Source: Lachnospiraceae bacterium (GTDB taxonomy: Bacteria > Bacillota > Clostridia > Lachnospirales > Lachnospiraceae). From it: a DNA stretch of 39,229 bases. Position numbers and translations under genes: made by a program. Positions 31,144 through 39,229 of the stretch are shown here, in pieces. Under the pieces are notes generated by a model. The model saw nothing but the letters and a program-made list of their open reading frames with translations. It did not search any database and was not told the origin of the DNA. Position 1 is the stretch's first letter. Each line of letters starts with the position of its first letter. Location of the stretch: the NCBI GenBank assembly GCA_028724245.1, contig JAQYDI010000151.1, forward strand, positions 1 to 39,229. The letters run 5' to 3'.

Positions 31144-34008
31144 TCAATCAGCAGGATCTACCGCTCCCGATGCAGAAGCAGCACTGCCTTTCAGGATTGT
31201 TTTCAGATCCAGCTTTCCGTAATAATATGCCAGAACATCACTGGCCACCGATACGGAATTGGCTGCCGTATATCCATAAGGTATGGATACGCTGATTGCC
31301 ACTTCGGGAGAATCATACGGTGCAAAACAGATAAAATTTGCGTGATTTCCCCTCTTTTTATCTTCCTGAGCAGTACCGGTTTTTCCTGCCACCTGAACAT
31401 CAAGCTTTGAAAACCAGCTGCTGTACTTGCTGTTTGCATAAATTGCATTGTGCATGCCTTCATGTACGACATTCCACTCTGCTTCCGTAAAATCCAGCTT
31501 TCTGATCACTTCCTTCTCAGATTCACTTAGCGTGCTGCCCTGCGGATCCGTAGTTTTCTTAACCAGATTCAGGTCCAGTACATCCCCCTTCGTTGCCAGA
31601 GCTGTCAGATACCGGTTAATCTGTGTATTCGTATAGTTGTGAGTACCCTGACCGATACCGGAAGGAACCGCATCGGATTTTGTAACCTGGGGCGAAATTT
31701 CTGAAATTTCTATACCGGAATTTTCCCCAAGACCAAACATCTCCGCATACTTGGCAATTTCCGCCACACCTTTTGTCTCACTGTATTTGCCATTGGAATC
31801 CAGTGACAAACGGTAGGCAACCTCCGAGAAGAAATAGTTACAGGACTTCTCCAGAGCCGTAGCAATACCCAACGTACCATGATTGCTCGGTGCGATCGAA
31901 CACCTCAACTCATAACCTGCTCCTGTAAAAGTACCGTTTGAAGCCGTGGTAATCTTCTCATCCACACCGAGAACTCCCTCTTTCATGCCTGCCAGAGCTG
32001 TAAGCGGCTTAAATATGGAACCAGGAGCCGTTCTGGTCTGTGTAGCACGGTTGTAAAGAGGTTTCGAAAGGTCCACATTCAGCTGTGCAAAATAACTGCT
32101 GTCACTGGTAGCACGGTTATTGTCATAACTGGGATACGTAACCAGCGCCAGTACTTCTCCCGTATCCGTATCTGTCAGCACAACAGAACCGGAGCAGGGA
32201 TCAAGCGCCAGCTGTGCAGGAGTAATCTCAATATTGGATATCTTCTCCTTAATGAAATAATAGGCACTTCCGCCGTTCAGCAGTCTGTTATAATCTTCTT
32301 CGCTGTATTTAAGAATCCCCTGGTCGAACAGAGCCAGACAAAGTTCATTGCCGCTTATACTGTTGGAATCGATCAGATAACGGTAAATCTTTTTATTGTA
32401 TTCCTCATCTTCTGAAAGAAGCCCTCTTAATGTATCCACCAGTGCATTCATGGTTTCTTCCGTATCTGCATAACGGCTGTCCAGATTCAGTTTTGTAACG
32501 TCAATCCATCCCTGAGTCAGAGCAGAAAGAAGGAAGCTTCTTAAACTGATCTCATCAGCTGTCCACTGCCTGTACAGATCCGATGATTTATCGATGGAGT
32601 TTTTCTTCAGAATTTCTTCATCCTGCAGCAGACTGAAAACATAATTCAGGCTGTCTGCTTCCTCTTCGGAATAGGAGTCATTCACCATACTGTTCTCATC
32701 CAGAAGAATACTGCATATAGAATCCAGCATCTCATTCAGCTTTGTCTCATGCTTCTGATTCATACGTTTTTCCGTATCGGATGCATCTGTATCCGCAAAC
32801 GCATCAATCGACAGCACATTATTATTGATCAACTGAAAATATACATCTTTAATCGGAATCATGATATCGGAAGAAGCCATACCCGATGTGATCGTTACAT
32901 CTCCATTCACAATCTTCGATTCCAGAATACCTGCCAGATGCTGTTCCAGCAGATTATAAGCAGCTACCTGCAGATCACGGTCAATAGTCAGATACACATC
33001 ATTGCCTGCCTGAGCTTCCGTCTCACTTTCCACACTGAGGACAATTCCCTGATTGTCTACGACCAGTTTCTTACTGCCCTTTGTACCCTTCAGTACATCC
33101 TCATAGCTGGCTTCAATACCGGTTTTTCCGATAATATCTCCGGCTGCATAGGAATCGTCCAGCGAATCCAGATCCTCTGAAGAAACCTGTCCCGTATATC
33201 CGATAATCGGTGCAAAATACTCTGCATCCGCATAGGTACGGATACTGTCCTGCTCAATGGAAACACCAAGCAGATCATATTCATGTTCCATAATATCGGA
33301 AACCGCTTCCTCGGAAATATCCGATGCAATGATCGCAGGAACATATTTGCGGTAGGAATTCAGCGCAAGCGCATAGCGGATATCCACCAGCTTCAGCAGA
33401 GTCTCCTTGTCCAGTTCATAAGTCTGTTCCTTTCGCCCGTTCTCTATGGTAATCCCCACGCCATAACGTTCGGCCAGCTTCTCCACCACATAATCAGGCG
33501 TGTACCAGTCAACGGGATGACTTTTTTCCTCTGATGCTCCTTCTTTGTCGCTGTATACATCCACATCTTTCAGGAAACGGATGAGAGCACGCTCGGATGC
33601 CGCGGTGAAAACGTACTCTCCATCTTCACAGGCAATGGAAAGCGCCGGCGAATAGGTTTCCCCATGCTTATCCAGAATTTCAATCAGCCTCACGATCATC
33701 AGATTTCTCTCATAAGCATTATAGGAACCATTATCTACAATACCCACCGAATAAGCCAGCTTATTATAGGCCAGCTTCTTTCCGTTGCGGTCATAAATGG
33801 TTCCTCTTGTATAACTTTCTTCCACTGTTTTTGTACTGGTCTGCTGATATTCTTCCTGATAGCTTTCTCCTTCCACGATCTGCAGCGTAAACAGCCGCAT
33901 AACCAGCGTGCCGAACATCATGGCCGCCACCACGCCAACGACAAACAGCCGGGATGTAAGAACGCCCTTTAATTGATACAGTATATTACTTAATAGATTT
34001 TTCAGCAA
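31144..34008 (-). CDS. mrdA: Class B penicillin-binding protein 2 with large insertion
   Basis: Transpeptidase for cell-wall elongation, anchored by one N-terminal helix (about 20-42). At 954 residues it is far longer than the usual 600-700. The dimerisation domain (about 60-330; RGTIYDRNGKKLAYN) is followed by a predicted helical, acidic segment of about 220 residues (about 370-595) not expected in canonical PBP2. The transpeptidase domain follows with Ser664-Ile-Phe-Lys667, Ser722-Cys-Asn724 and Lys876-Thr-Gly878, so it looks active. The start is TTG 34008, with GAGGGG eight bases upstream inside the mreD 3' end, giving a 23-base overlap. Confidence 0.92.
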   Translation of the reverse strand: MLKNLLSNILYQLKGVLTSRLFVVGVVAAMMFGTLVMRLFTLQIVEGESYQEEYQQTSTKTVEESYTRGTIYDRNGKKLAYNKLAYSVGIVDNGSYNAYERNLMIVRLIEILDKHGETYSPALSIACEDGEYVFTAASERALIRFLKDVDVYSDKEGASEEKSHPVDWYTPDYVVEKLAERYGVGITIENGRKEQTYELDKETLLKLVDIRYALALNSYRKYVPAIIASDISEEAVSDIMEHEYDLLGVSIEQDSIRTYADAEYFAPIIGYTGQVSSEDLDSLDDSYAAGDIIGKTGIEASYEDVLKGTKGSKKLVVDNQGIVLSVESETEAQAGNDVYLTIDRDLQVAAYNLLEQHLAGILESKIVNGDVTITSGMASSDIMIPIKDVYFQLINNNVLSIDAFADTDASDTEKRMNQKHETKLNEMLDSICSILLDENSMVNDSYSEEEADSLNYVFSLLQDEEILKKNSIDKSSDLYRQWTADEISLRSFLLSALTQGWIDVTKLNLDSRYADTEETMNALVDTLRGLLSEDEEYNKKIYRYLIDSNSISGNELCLALFDQGILKYSEEDYNRLLNGGSAYYFIKEKISNIEITPAQLALDPCSGSVVLTDTDTGEVLALVTYPSYDNNRATSDSSYFAQLNVDLSKPLYNRATQTRTAPGSIFKPLTALAGMKEGVLGVDEKITTASNGTFTGAGYELRCSIAPSNHGTLGIATALEKSCNYFFSEVAYRLSLDSNGKYSETKGVAEIAKYAEMFGLGENSGIEISEISPQVTKSDAVPSGIGQGTHNYTNTQINRYLTALATKGDVLDLNLVKKTTDPQGSTLSESEKEVIRKLDFTEAEWNVVHEGMHNAIYANSKYSSWFSKLDVQVAGKTGTAQEDKKRGNHANFICFAPYDSPEVAISVSIPYGYTAANSVSVASDVLAYYYGKLDLKTILKGSAASASGAVDPAD

Positions 34009-34522
34009 TTCTTCTGCCCCTCTTCTTAACCCAAATATCGATTTTCCTGTTTACAAGAATCTGAACCCGGAATAACACCAGGGAAATAATCATTGTATAT
34101 ATAACTTCCGGCAATATGATATGCCATAAATAAAAGCCGAAATTCAGCCGGTTGCGAAGTGCAAAACTGAACACGAAAATGTAAATACCCATACACAGAT
34201 CACTGCCCCCGCACAGAACTGCGGGAATAATATAATTATCATCATTGAGATATCTGCGGAAATATCCGCAGACAAACCCGATATACATATAAGGAAGCAT
34301 ATAATATCCAAGTATGCTTCCATACATGATATCCATCAGAAAACCGGAATAAATGCCGGCTGCCATGCCTTCTTTGTTGCCCTTTGACAGGCCGTACCCG
34401 GCTATAATGATAATCAGAAGATTCGGTGAAATGCGAATCAGATCAATGGAAGGAAATACATTCGCCTGAATGAGAAAAACAACGGTAATAAATACCATCA
34501 TGGAACCATATTTCTTCATCAT
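33986..34522 (-). CDS. mreD: Rod shape-determining protein MreD
   Basis: A small polytopic membrane protein of the elongation complex. The 178 residues have about five to six hydrophobic helices; the landmark GIYSGFLMDIMYGSILGYYML (GxxxGxxxDxxxGxxxG) is characteristic. ATG 34522 has AAGGGG six bases upstream, and the extra 26 residues of the longer frame lack a ribosome site. It overlaps the PBP2 start and lies between mreC and mrdA as usual. Confidence 0.93.
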   Translation of the reverse strand: MMKKYGSMMVFITVVFLIQANVFPSIDLIRISPNLLIIIIAGYGLSKGNKEGMAAGIYSGFLMDIMYGSILGYYMLPYMYIGFVCGYFRRYLNDDNYIIPAVLCGGSDLCMGIYIFVFSFALRNRLNFGFYLWHIILPEVIYTMIISLVLFRVQILVNRKIDIWVKKRGRRIAEKSIK

Positions 34523-34609
34523 ATCAAACCCCTTTTTTGTTAGCTGCTCCCCAGAAAACATGTCCTCTCTGCAGACAGCCGGACGCTTTTCCGCAGACAT
34601 CTTTTCCGT

Positions 34610-35476
34610 CTATTTCTCAATATCATCACCGTTATTTTTCAATGTCGTGATCACCAGAACCGTGTCCAGATGGCTGAAGTCCACATAGGGGATAATCGTT
34701 CCTGATTTCGTCATATTGTTGGCATCTGTCTCAATACTGTCCACATACCCGACCATCAGCCCCGGCAGATATTTCGTACTGATATTGGAGGTTACAATCT
34801 TATCACCTTCGGAAATGCTGGCATCCTTCTCCACATACATAATACGGAGTCTGCCATCCTCGTACAGTTCCAGATCTCCGGACACCATACAGCGTTCCTT
34901 CGTACTCATTGACATGGCAGTAATATTGCTGTCATCATCAATGATGGACATCACCCTGGCCGATGAAGGACCTACAGATGTAATAATACCTGCCAGCCCG
35001 CCCTGAGCCAGCACAGCCATGTCCACTGCCAGTCCGTCATTGGTTCCCTTGTCAATAATAAAAGAATGGAACCAGTTGCCGGAATCCTTTGCAATCACAT
35101 TGGCTCCGGTCATCTCATAATCTTCATACTGATTGGACAGATCAAACAGTTCTCTGTACTCGTCAATCTCATATTTATCCTGCTGCATCAGACTGATTTC
35201 CTGCTGTAGCTGCATAACCTGTTCTTTTAATTCTTCATTCTCTTTCTGTGCTTTCCGAAGTGACTCCACATTGGTTACCACATCCACAATGGCAGAACCG
35301 GTTTTATTGAGCCCTTCCTGCATGGGCATGAGCACAGACTTTGCCACTGACTGCACCCCGCTTACAGAATCACTTCTGAAAACGGAAATTCCAATCAGAG
35401 CAATGAATAATACAGTTAAACCTGTCAGTACAAACCTCAAAGGCCGATTAACTTCCTTTTTTTCTTCCATCTGCAT
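34610..35476 (-). CDS. mreC: Cell shape-determining protein MreC
   Basis: A bitopic scaffold that links PBP2 and RodA to the cytoskeleton. The protein of about 288 residues has a short cytosolic N-terminus (EEKKEVNRPLR), one transmembrane helix (about 12-34), a coiled coil (about 70-105; EELKEQVMQLQQEISLMQQ) and the paired beta-barrel domain with GLAVDMAVLAQGGLAGIITSVG and GDKIVTSNISTKYLPGLMVGYV. ATG 35476 follows AGAAGG; ATG 35470 is an equal alternative. Unlike the common order, mreB is not found between radC and this gene. Confidence 0.93.
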   Translation of the reverse strand: MQMEEKKEVNRPLRFVLTGLTVLFIALIGISVFRSDSVSGVQSVAKSVLMPMQEGLNKTGSAIVDVVTNVESLRKAQKENEELKEQVMQLQQEISLMQQDKYEIDEYRELFDLSNQYEDYEMTGANVIAKDSGNWFHSFIIDKGTNDGLAVDMAVLAQGGLAGIITSVGPSSARVMSIIDDDSNITAMSMSTKERCMVSGDLELYEDGRLRIMYVEKDASISEGDKIVTSNISTKYLPGLMVGYVDSIETDANNMTKSGTIIPYVDFSHLDTVLVITTLKNNGDDIEK

Positions 35477-35554
35477 CCTTACCTTCTTATAATAAATATC
35501 TGCAAAATAAATATCTGCCGCGGTTCTTTTCAAAGCCGGGCCAGTGCCGCCGGG

Positions 35555-36247
35555 CTACAGATATCCTGATGCTTTCATACTGAAATACCGGTTATCACCG
35601 ATAATAATATGATCCAGCAGCAGAATATCCATCAGTTCACCTGCTTCCTTTACCTTTTTTGTTACTGCAATATCCTCCGCACTGGGAGTCGGATCTCCAC
35701 TGGGATGGTTATGAATCATAACAACATGCACCGCGCAGTAACGAAGCGCTTCCATAAAAAGTTCTCTGGTGGAGACCAGGGAAGCATTCACAGTACCTTT
35801 TGTGAGAAGGATCTCCTGAATCCGGTGATTTTTAGTATCCAGAAATACAAGATGCATCTCCTCCTGCTTCAGCCGGCTGAAAGCATCCATATAATACTCC
35901 GCAATCCGCTCAGGAGAATTAAGAAGTACCTTCCTGCTGTATGTACAGGCCGTCATCCGGCTGCACAGTTCGGCAAGACACTGAATCTGAATTGCCTTGA
36001 TCTGTCCGATTCCTTCGATACGCATCAGCTGTGCAGAAGTAAGACTGCGCAGATCTGCGATCCGGCCATCATCACCGCACAATCGCAGGATTTCTCTGGC
36101 GACTTCCACAGAATTGCGTTTTCTGGTTCCGCTTTTCAGGATGACTGCCAGAAGTTCTGCATCGCTCAGCGACGAAGCCCCCCTCTCCATACACTTTTCA
36201 TAGGGGCGCTCCGAGGCAGGAAGGTCCTTTATGGTAATATGATCCAT
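35555..36247 (-). CDS. radC: RadC/JAB-domain protein
   Basis: A 230-residue protein once linked to DNA repair; the cellular role is unsettled. It has a helix-hairpin-helix region (about 60-100; LRSLTSAQLMRIEGIGQIKAIQI) and a C-terminal MPN/JAB metal-binding domain with the intact HNHPSGDPTPSAED motif. It begins the operon leading into mreCD, behind an extended -10 promoter. The ribosome site (GCGGGTGA next to ATG 36247) is weak. Confidence 0.94.
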   Translation of the reverse strand: MDHITIKDLPASERPYEKCMERGASSLSDAELLAVILKSGTRKRNSVEVAREILRLCGDDGRIADLRSLTSAQLMRIEGIGQIKAIQIQCLAELCSRMTACTYSRKVLLNSPERIAEYYMDAFSRLKQEEMHLVFLDTKNHRIQEILLTKGTVNASLVSTRELFMEALRYCAVHVVMIHNHPSGDPTPSAEDIAVTKKVKEAGELMDILLLDHIIIGDNRYFSMKASGYL

Positions 36248-36300
36248 TCACCCGCTCAGGCAGAATGTCATGTGTTATATATCATCTTACAGGCCTATAT

Positions 36301-36309
36301 ATTCTAACA
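36301..36309 (-). promoter_or_regulatory. Extended -10 promoter of the radC-mre-min operon
   Basis: Minus strand TGTTAGAAT is an extended -10 element about 55 bases before radC; no good -35 is seen. A terminator precedes it, so the long operon probably starts here. Confidence 0.5.
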
Positions 36310-36366
36310 TAATTCTGCATAAAAGTATAGATAAAGTTCCGTGTTCATAAATCTTTTACTTTTCTT

Positions 36367-36402
36367 AAAAAAAACTGACGAAAAAATCATGTTTTTAATC
36401 AG
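36367..36402 (-). terminator. Terminator of the mutL-miaA-lyase run
   Basis: Minus strand CTGA and TAAAAA pair with TTTTTT and TCAG around CATGA, followed by TTTTTTTT. The stem is AT-rich and begins over the stop codon; the eight-base T run supports it. Confidence 0.6.
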
Positions 36403-37697
36403 ATCAGGCCTGCTTCCTTCATCTGCTGCACGGACATGAGAATACCAAAACGTGCGTGCTCCCAGGTAAGTCCTCCCTGGAAAAATACCGTATACGGAGG
36501 ACGCAGCGGTCCATCTGCACTTAATTCAATGGAAGATCCCTGCACAAAAGCACCGGCTGCCATAATTACCTCTGAATCATAGCCGGGCATTGCCCATGGT
36601 TCGGGAACAACAAAGCTGTCCACCGGTGCCGCCATCTGAATTCCCTTGCAGAATGCCTTCAGGCCTTCGGGAGTCTTCAGTTCTACCGCCTGAATAATAT
36701 CATGACGGCTTTCTCCTGAACCGGGAATCACTTTAAATCCCAGCTTTTCATAAATATACGCTGCAAAAACAGCCCCTTTCAATGCGCCGGCCGACACAAC
36801 GGGTGCCAGAAACAGCCCCTGGAAGAACGTTTGATTTAGTCCCAGACTGGCTCCGACTTCTTTTCCCAGTCCTGGAGAGGTCAGACGGTATGCACACCGT
36901 TCAATACAGTCTTTTCTTCCGGCAATATATCCGCCCACCGGTGCCAGACCGCCGCCGGGGTTCTTGATCAGGGAACCGACAACCATGTCCGCGCCCACAT
37001 CGGAAGGTTCTCTCGTCTCAATAAATTCACCATAACAGTTATCTACCATAACAATCACATCCGGCTTGATTTCCTTGATAAAATGAATCAGCTCTCCGAT
37101 CCGGTCAACCGATAAAGTAGGACGGCTGTCATATCCCTTGGAACGCTGAATCGTTACCACTTTTGTCCTCTCATTGATAGACCTGCGGATATTCTCCCAG
37201 TCAAAACTTCCATCCGGCAGCAGATCTGTCTGGGCATAGGTCACACCATATTCCGCCAGAGAACAGGTGGATGGACGGATTCCGATAACCTCCTCCAGAG
37301 TATCATAGGGTTTTCCCACCGGCGAATACAGCTCATCTCCGGGACGCAGATTGGCCGCCAGTGCCAGATGCAGTGCATGGGTTCCGCAGGTAATCTGGGC
37401 ACGAACCAGCGCATCCTCCGTATGAAATGTTTTTGCATATACCTTTTCCAGAGTATCTCGTCCATCATCATTATACCCATAACCTGTAGATGTAGCAAAA
37501 TGCTGTTCCGCCACACGGCATTCCTGCATGGCCTTCAGAACCTTCATCTGATTAAAGCGGGCTACCCTGTCAATTTCCTGAAAACGTCCGGCAAGTGCTT
37601 CCTCCGCTTCTTCTCCAAGCGCCTGAACTTCATCAGAAAGTCCCATGGACGTATATAATTGTTTTAATTCTTCACTGATCTGTGTTGTATTGCTCAT
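36399..37697 (-). CDS. Methionine gamma-lyase family PLP enzyme ('aluminium resistance' family)
   Basis: A 432-residue fold-type I pyridoxal-phosphate enzyme. The PLP lysine lies in VVGSLIKNPGGG, with the Asp of VIMVDNCYGEF for the pyridine nitrogen, and the N-terminal ATSTGYGYNDDGRDTLEKVYA and CGTHALHLALAANL segments are family-typical. The old name 'aluminium resistance protein' comes from homology; the true substrate is not established. GAGGAACAGG precedes ATG 37697. It sits directly after miaA, a neighbour I associate with Clostridia. Confidence 0.9.
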   Translation of the reverse strand: MSNTTQISEELKQLYTSMGLSDEVQALGEEAEEALAGRFQEIDRVARFNQMKVLKAMQECRVAEQHFATSTGYGYNDDGRDTLEKVYAKTFHTEDALVRAQITCGTHALHLALAANLRPGDELYSPVGKPYDTLEEVIGIRPSTCSLAEYGVTYAQTDLLPDGSFDWENIRRSINERTKVVTIQRSKGYDSRPTLSVDRIGELIHFIKEIKPDVIVMVDNCYGEFIETREPSDVGADMVVGSLIKNPGGGLAPVGGYIAGRKDCIERCAYRLTSPGLGKEVGASLGLNQTFFQGLFLAPVVSAGALKGAVFAAYIYEKLGFKVIPGSGESRHDIIQAVELKTPEGLKAFCKGIQMAAPVDSFVVPEPWAMPGYDSEVIMAAGAFVQGSSIELSADGPLRPPYTVFFQGGLTWEHARFGILMSVQQMKEAGLI

Positions 37698-37733
37698 AAC
37701 CTGTTCCTCACTATATAAATCATATCTTTACTA

Positions 37734-38678
37734 TTAAATTATATCTTTCTCATGTAAAATCTGCAGCATGGCACCCAGCATCTGCTCTTCATCATATCCG
37801 TAATCTTCTTTCCGGATCCAGCATACCTCCCGCTCTCTGCGAAACCATGTAAGCTGTCTTTTTGCAAAATGTCTGGTATCTCTTTTAAGAATATAGACAG
37901 CTTCTTCCAGCGTACATTTCCCCTGCAGATATGCCAGAATTTCCTTATAGCCGAGTCCCTGCATACTGACCATTCCTTCATGACAGCCTTCCTGCCGGAG
38001 TTTTTCAACTTCCTCCAGAAGTCCCTGCTGAAGCATCTGGTCGATACGCAGCTCAATCCGGTCATACAGCTTCTGCCGATCCATATCCAGAACAAAATAG
38101 GCAAAATTATACGGAGACTGTTTCTGCCTCTGCTCTTCATTATGATCTGATATCCTCGTTCCTGTCTCATGATAAAATTCCAGCGCCCGGATGACCCGCT
38201 TCACATTATTGGGGTGAATTTCCTCTGCTGCCCCGGGATCCACTTCCCGAAGCCGTTCATGAAGATATTGTGCTCCCTGTTCAGCTGCCTGTTTTTCCAG
38301 TTCCTGCCTGTATGAAGGATCCGTTTCTGTTTCCGTAAACGAAATATCATTAAGGATTGCCTGAATATAAAATCCGGTTCCCCCGACAATAATGGGAATA
38401 TGACCGGCTGCATAAATTCTGTCCATGGCTTCTGCCGCCATCTGCTGAAACGTAACCACATTGAATTCTTCCTGCGGATCCAGCACATCGATCAGATAAT
38501 GCGGCACACCGTCCATTTCCTGCGGTGTGATCTTTGCGGAGCCGATATCCATTCGCCGGTATACCTGCATGGAATCAGCACTGATGATTTCTCCGCCGAT
38601 CCGTTTTGCCAGCTTAATGGACAGGGCCGTCTTTCCCACAGCAGTAGGACCCGTCAGTATCACCAGAGGCTTTTTCAT
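37734..38678 (-). CDS. miaA: tRNA dimethylallyltransferase
   Basis: Adds a dimethylallyl group to N6 of adenosine 37 in tRNAs reading UNN codons. The 314 residues start with the P-loop GPTAVGKTALS, then the ISADSMQVYRRMDIGSAK substrate segment, PHYLIDVLDPQEEFNV, GGTGFYIQAIL and the C-terminal RDTRHFAKRQLTWFRR motif; complete. AAAGGAG precedes ATG 38678, 53 bases after mutL, the usual mutL-miaA pairing. Confidence 0.96.
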   Translation of the reverse strand: MKKPLVILTGPTAVGKTALSIKLAKRIGGEIISADSMQVYRRMDIGSAKITPQEMDGVPHYLIDVLDPQEEFNVVTFQQMAAEAMDRIYAAGHIPIIVGGTGFYIQAILNDISFTETETDPSYRQELEKQAAEQGAQYLHERLREVDPGAAEEIHPNNVKRVIRALEFYHETGTRISDHNEEQRQKQSPYNFAYFVLDMDRQKLYDRIELRIDQMLQQGLLEEVEKLRQEGCHEGMVSMQGLGYKEILAYLQGKCTLEEAVYILKRDTRHFAKRQLTWFRREREVCWIRKEDYGYDEEQMLGAMLQILHEKDII

Positions 38679-38731
38679 ATTGTCTCCTTTCCGGTTTCAT
38701 TTTTCTATCATCTGTTGCTGCAAAACATCTG

Positions 38732-39229
38732 TTACAAAACACGTTTGAATTTCTTTTCCAGTTCATATTTTGTCATTTTGATCATGGTAGGTCTTCCATG
38801 GGGACAGGTGTAGGGATTTTCCAGATTGACAAGATCAGCGATCAGATGCACTGCTTCCGTTTCTGAAAGATGCTGATTGCCTTTGATTGCCGCCTTACAG
38901 GCCAGTGAAGCAGCTTTCTCATACACCGCTTCCGGCGTAATCCGCCCCTTATCGCCTGCTGTTTCCAGAATTTCATCAAGAAGATCCATGGGATCTGCTC
39001 CTACCAGATTATCAGGCATGCCATAAACCGCATATTCATTGCCCCCGAAAGGTTCCACTTCAAATCCCATCTCCGCAAGCAGACCGGAAAGTTCTGCAAA
39101 CTGTCCCTGCTGACGCGGTGTCAGTGAAATAATTGCCGGAGGATTCATCTGCTGTGTCGTATATTCCTGATTTTTCAAATGCTTTATAATGGATTCATAT
39201 AACACCTTTTCATGGGCCGCATGCTGATC
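38732..39229 (-). CDS. mutL: DNA mismatch repair protein MutL, C-terminal part (5' end outside the window)
   Basis: The last 165 codons of mutL, in frame to the window edge. The first visible residues, DQHAAHEKVLYE, are the metal-binding endonuclease motif DQHA(x)2E(x)4E; ACKAAIKG and CPHGRPT, also conserved in nicking MutL proteins, follow. It is therefore the endonuclease type found in bacteria without MutH. The ATPase domain, and mutS if adjacent, lie beyond the right edge. The shorter GTG-initiated frame at 39205 is not a true start. Confidence 0.95.
   Translation of the reverse strand, partial: DQHAAHEKVLYESIIKHLKNQEYTTQQMNPPAIISLTPRQQGQFAELSGLLAEMGFEVEPFGGNEYAVYGMPDNLVGADPMDLLDEILETAGDKGRITPEAVYEKAASLACKAAIKGNQHLSETEAVHLIADLVNLENPYTCPHGRPTMIKMTKYELEKKFKRVL

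Overview
The window looks like a chromosomal core segment of an anaerobic, spore-forming Firmicute, most likely family Lachnospiraceae (Blautia-like is a guess). Supporting signs are an alpha/beta-type SASP gene with a sigma-G-type -10 box, Rex, SepF, an ABC-F ATPase, AGGAGG-type ribosome binding sites throughout, a split pyrB-pyrI pair, and the order mutL - miaA - methionine gamma-lyase-like - radC - mreC - mreD - PBP2 - minCDE - rodA - mgsA. I see no rRNA, tRNA, CRISPR array, prophage or insertion sequence. Most genes are housekeeping; the interest lies in a few odd members.

Layout. 1-2055: a GyrB/ParE-family topoisomerase subunit (minus). 2079-2857: a small plus-strand operon of a degenerate HPr-like protein and an unknown acidic protein. 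3041-4660: a secreted NlpC/P60 protein with Big2 and FN3 domains. 4755-4810: one copy of a palindromic repeat. 4812-6575: a site-2 protease and a LacX-type aldose epimerase, divergent. 6699-8299: SASP and an orphan HisD-family dehydrogenase. 8539-9893: pyrBI. 9994-12294: an Ig-like-repeat surface protein and YebC. 12439-16826 (minus): operon rex - acpS - nnr - mazF - CBS/CorC protein. 17084-19024: ABC-F protein. 19036-20527: intracellular subtilase, second palindromic repeat copy, and an Asn/Ser/Arg-repeat protein. 20632-23871: sepF, aroB, lspA, rluD. 24023-26495: HlyD-like membrane protein, DUF378 protein, small P-loop protein. 26609-36247 (minus): the cell-shape and division operon radC - mreC - mreD - mrdA - minC - minD - minE - rodA - mgsA - dacF-like. 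36399-39229 (minus): methionine gamma-lyase-like gene, miaA, and the 3' part of mutL.

How the genes work together. The large minus-strand operon couples envelope elongation (MreC, MreD, PBP2, RodA, a PBP5-like lipoprotein) with division-site placement (MinCDE). SepF and lipoprotein signal peptidase lie in a nearby cluster. Rex begins an operon for CoA/ACP and NAD(P)HX maintenance that ends with a MazF RNase lacking a visible antitoxin. Two genes, the SASP and the Asn/Ser/Arg-repeat protein, carry sigma-G-like promoters and are candidate forespore genes.

Best leads: the Asn/Ser/Arg hexapeptide-repeat protein with a TGAATA-N17-CATACTG promoter; the HPr-like protein with Asn and Asp at the positions of catalytic His15 and Arg17; a PBP5-type lipoprotein that lacks the SxxK lysine; the two-copy palindromic repeat; the antitoxin-less MazF; and the absence of mreB between radC and mreC.
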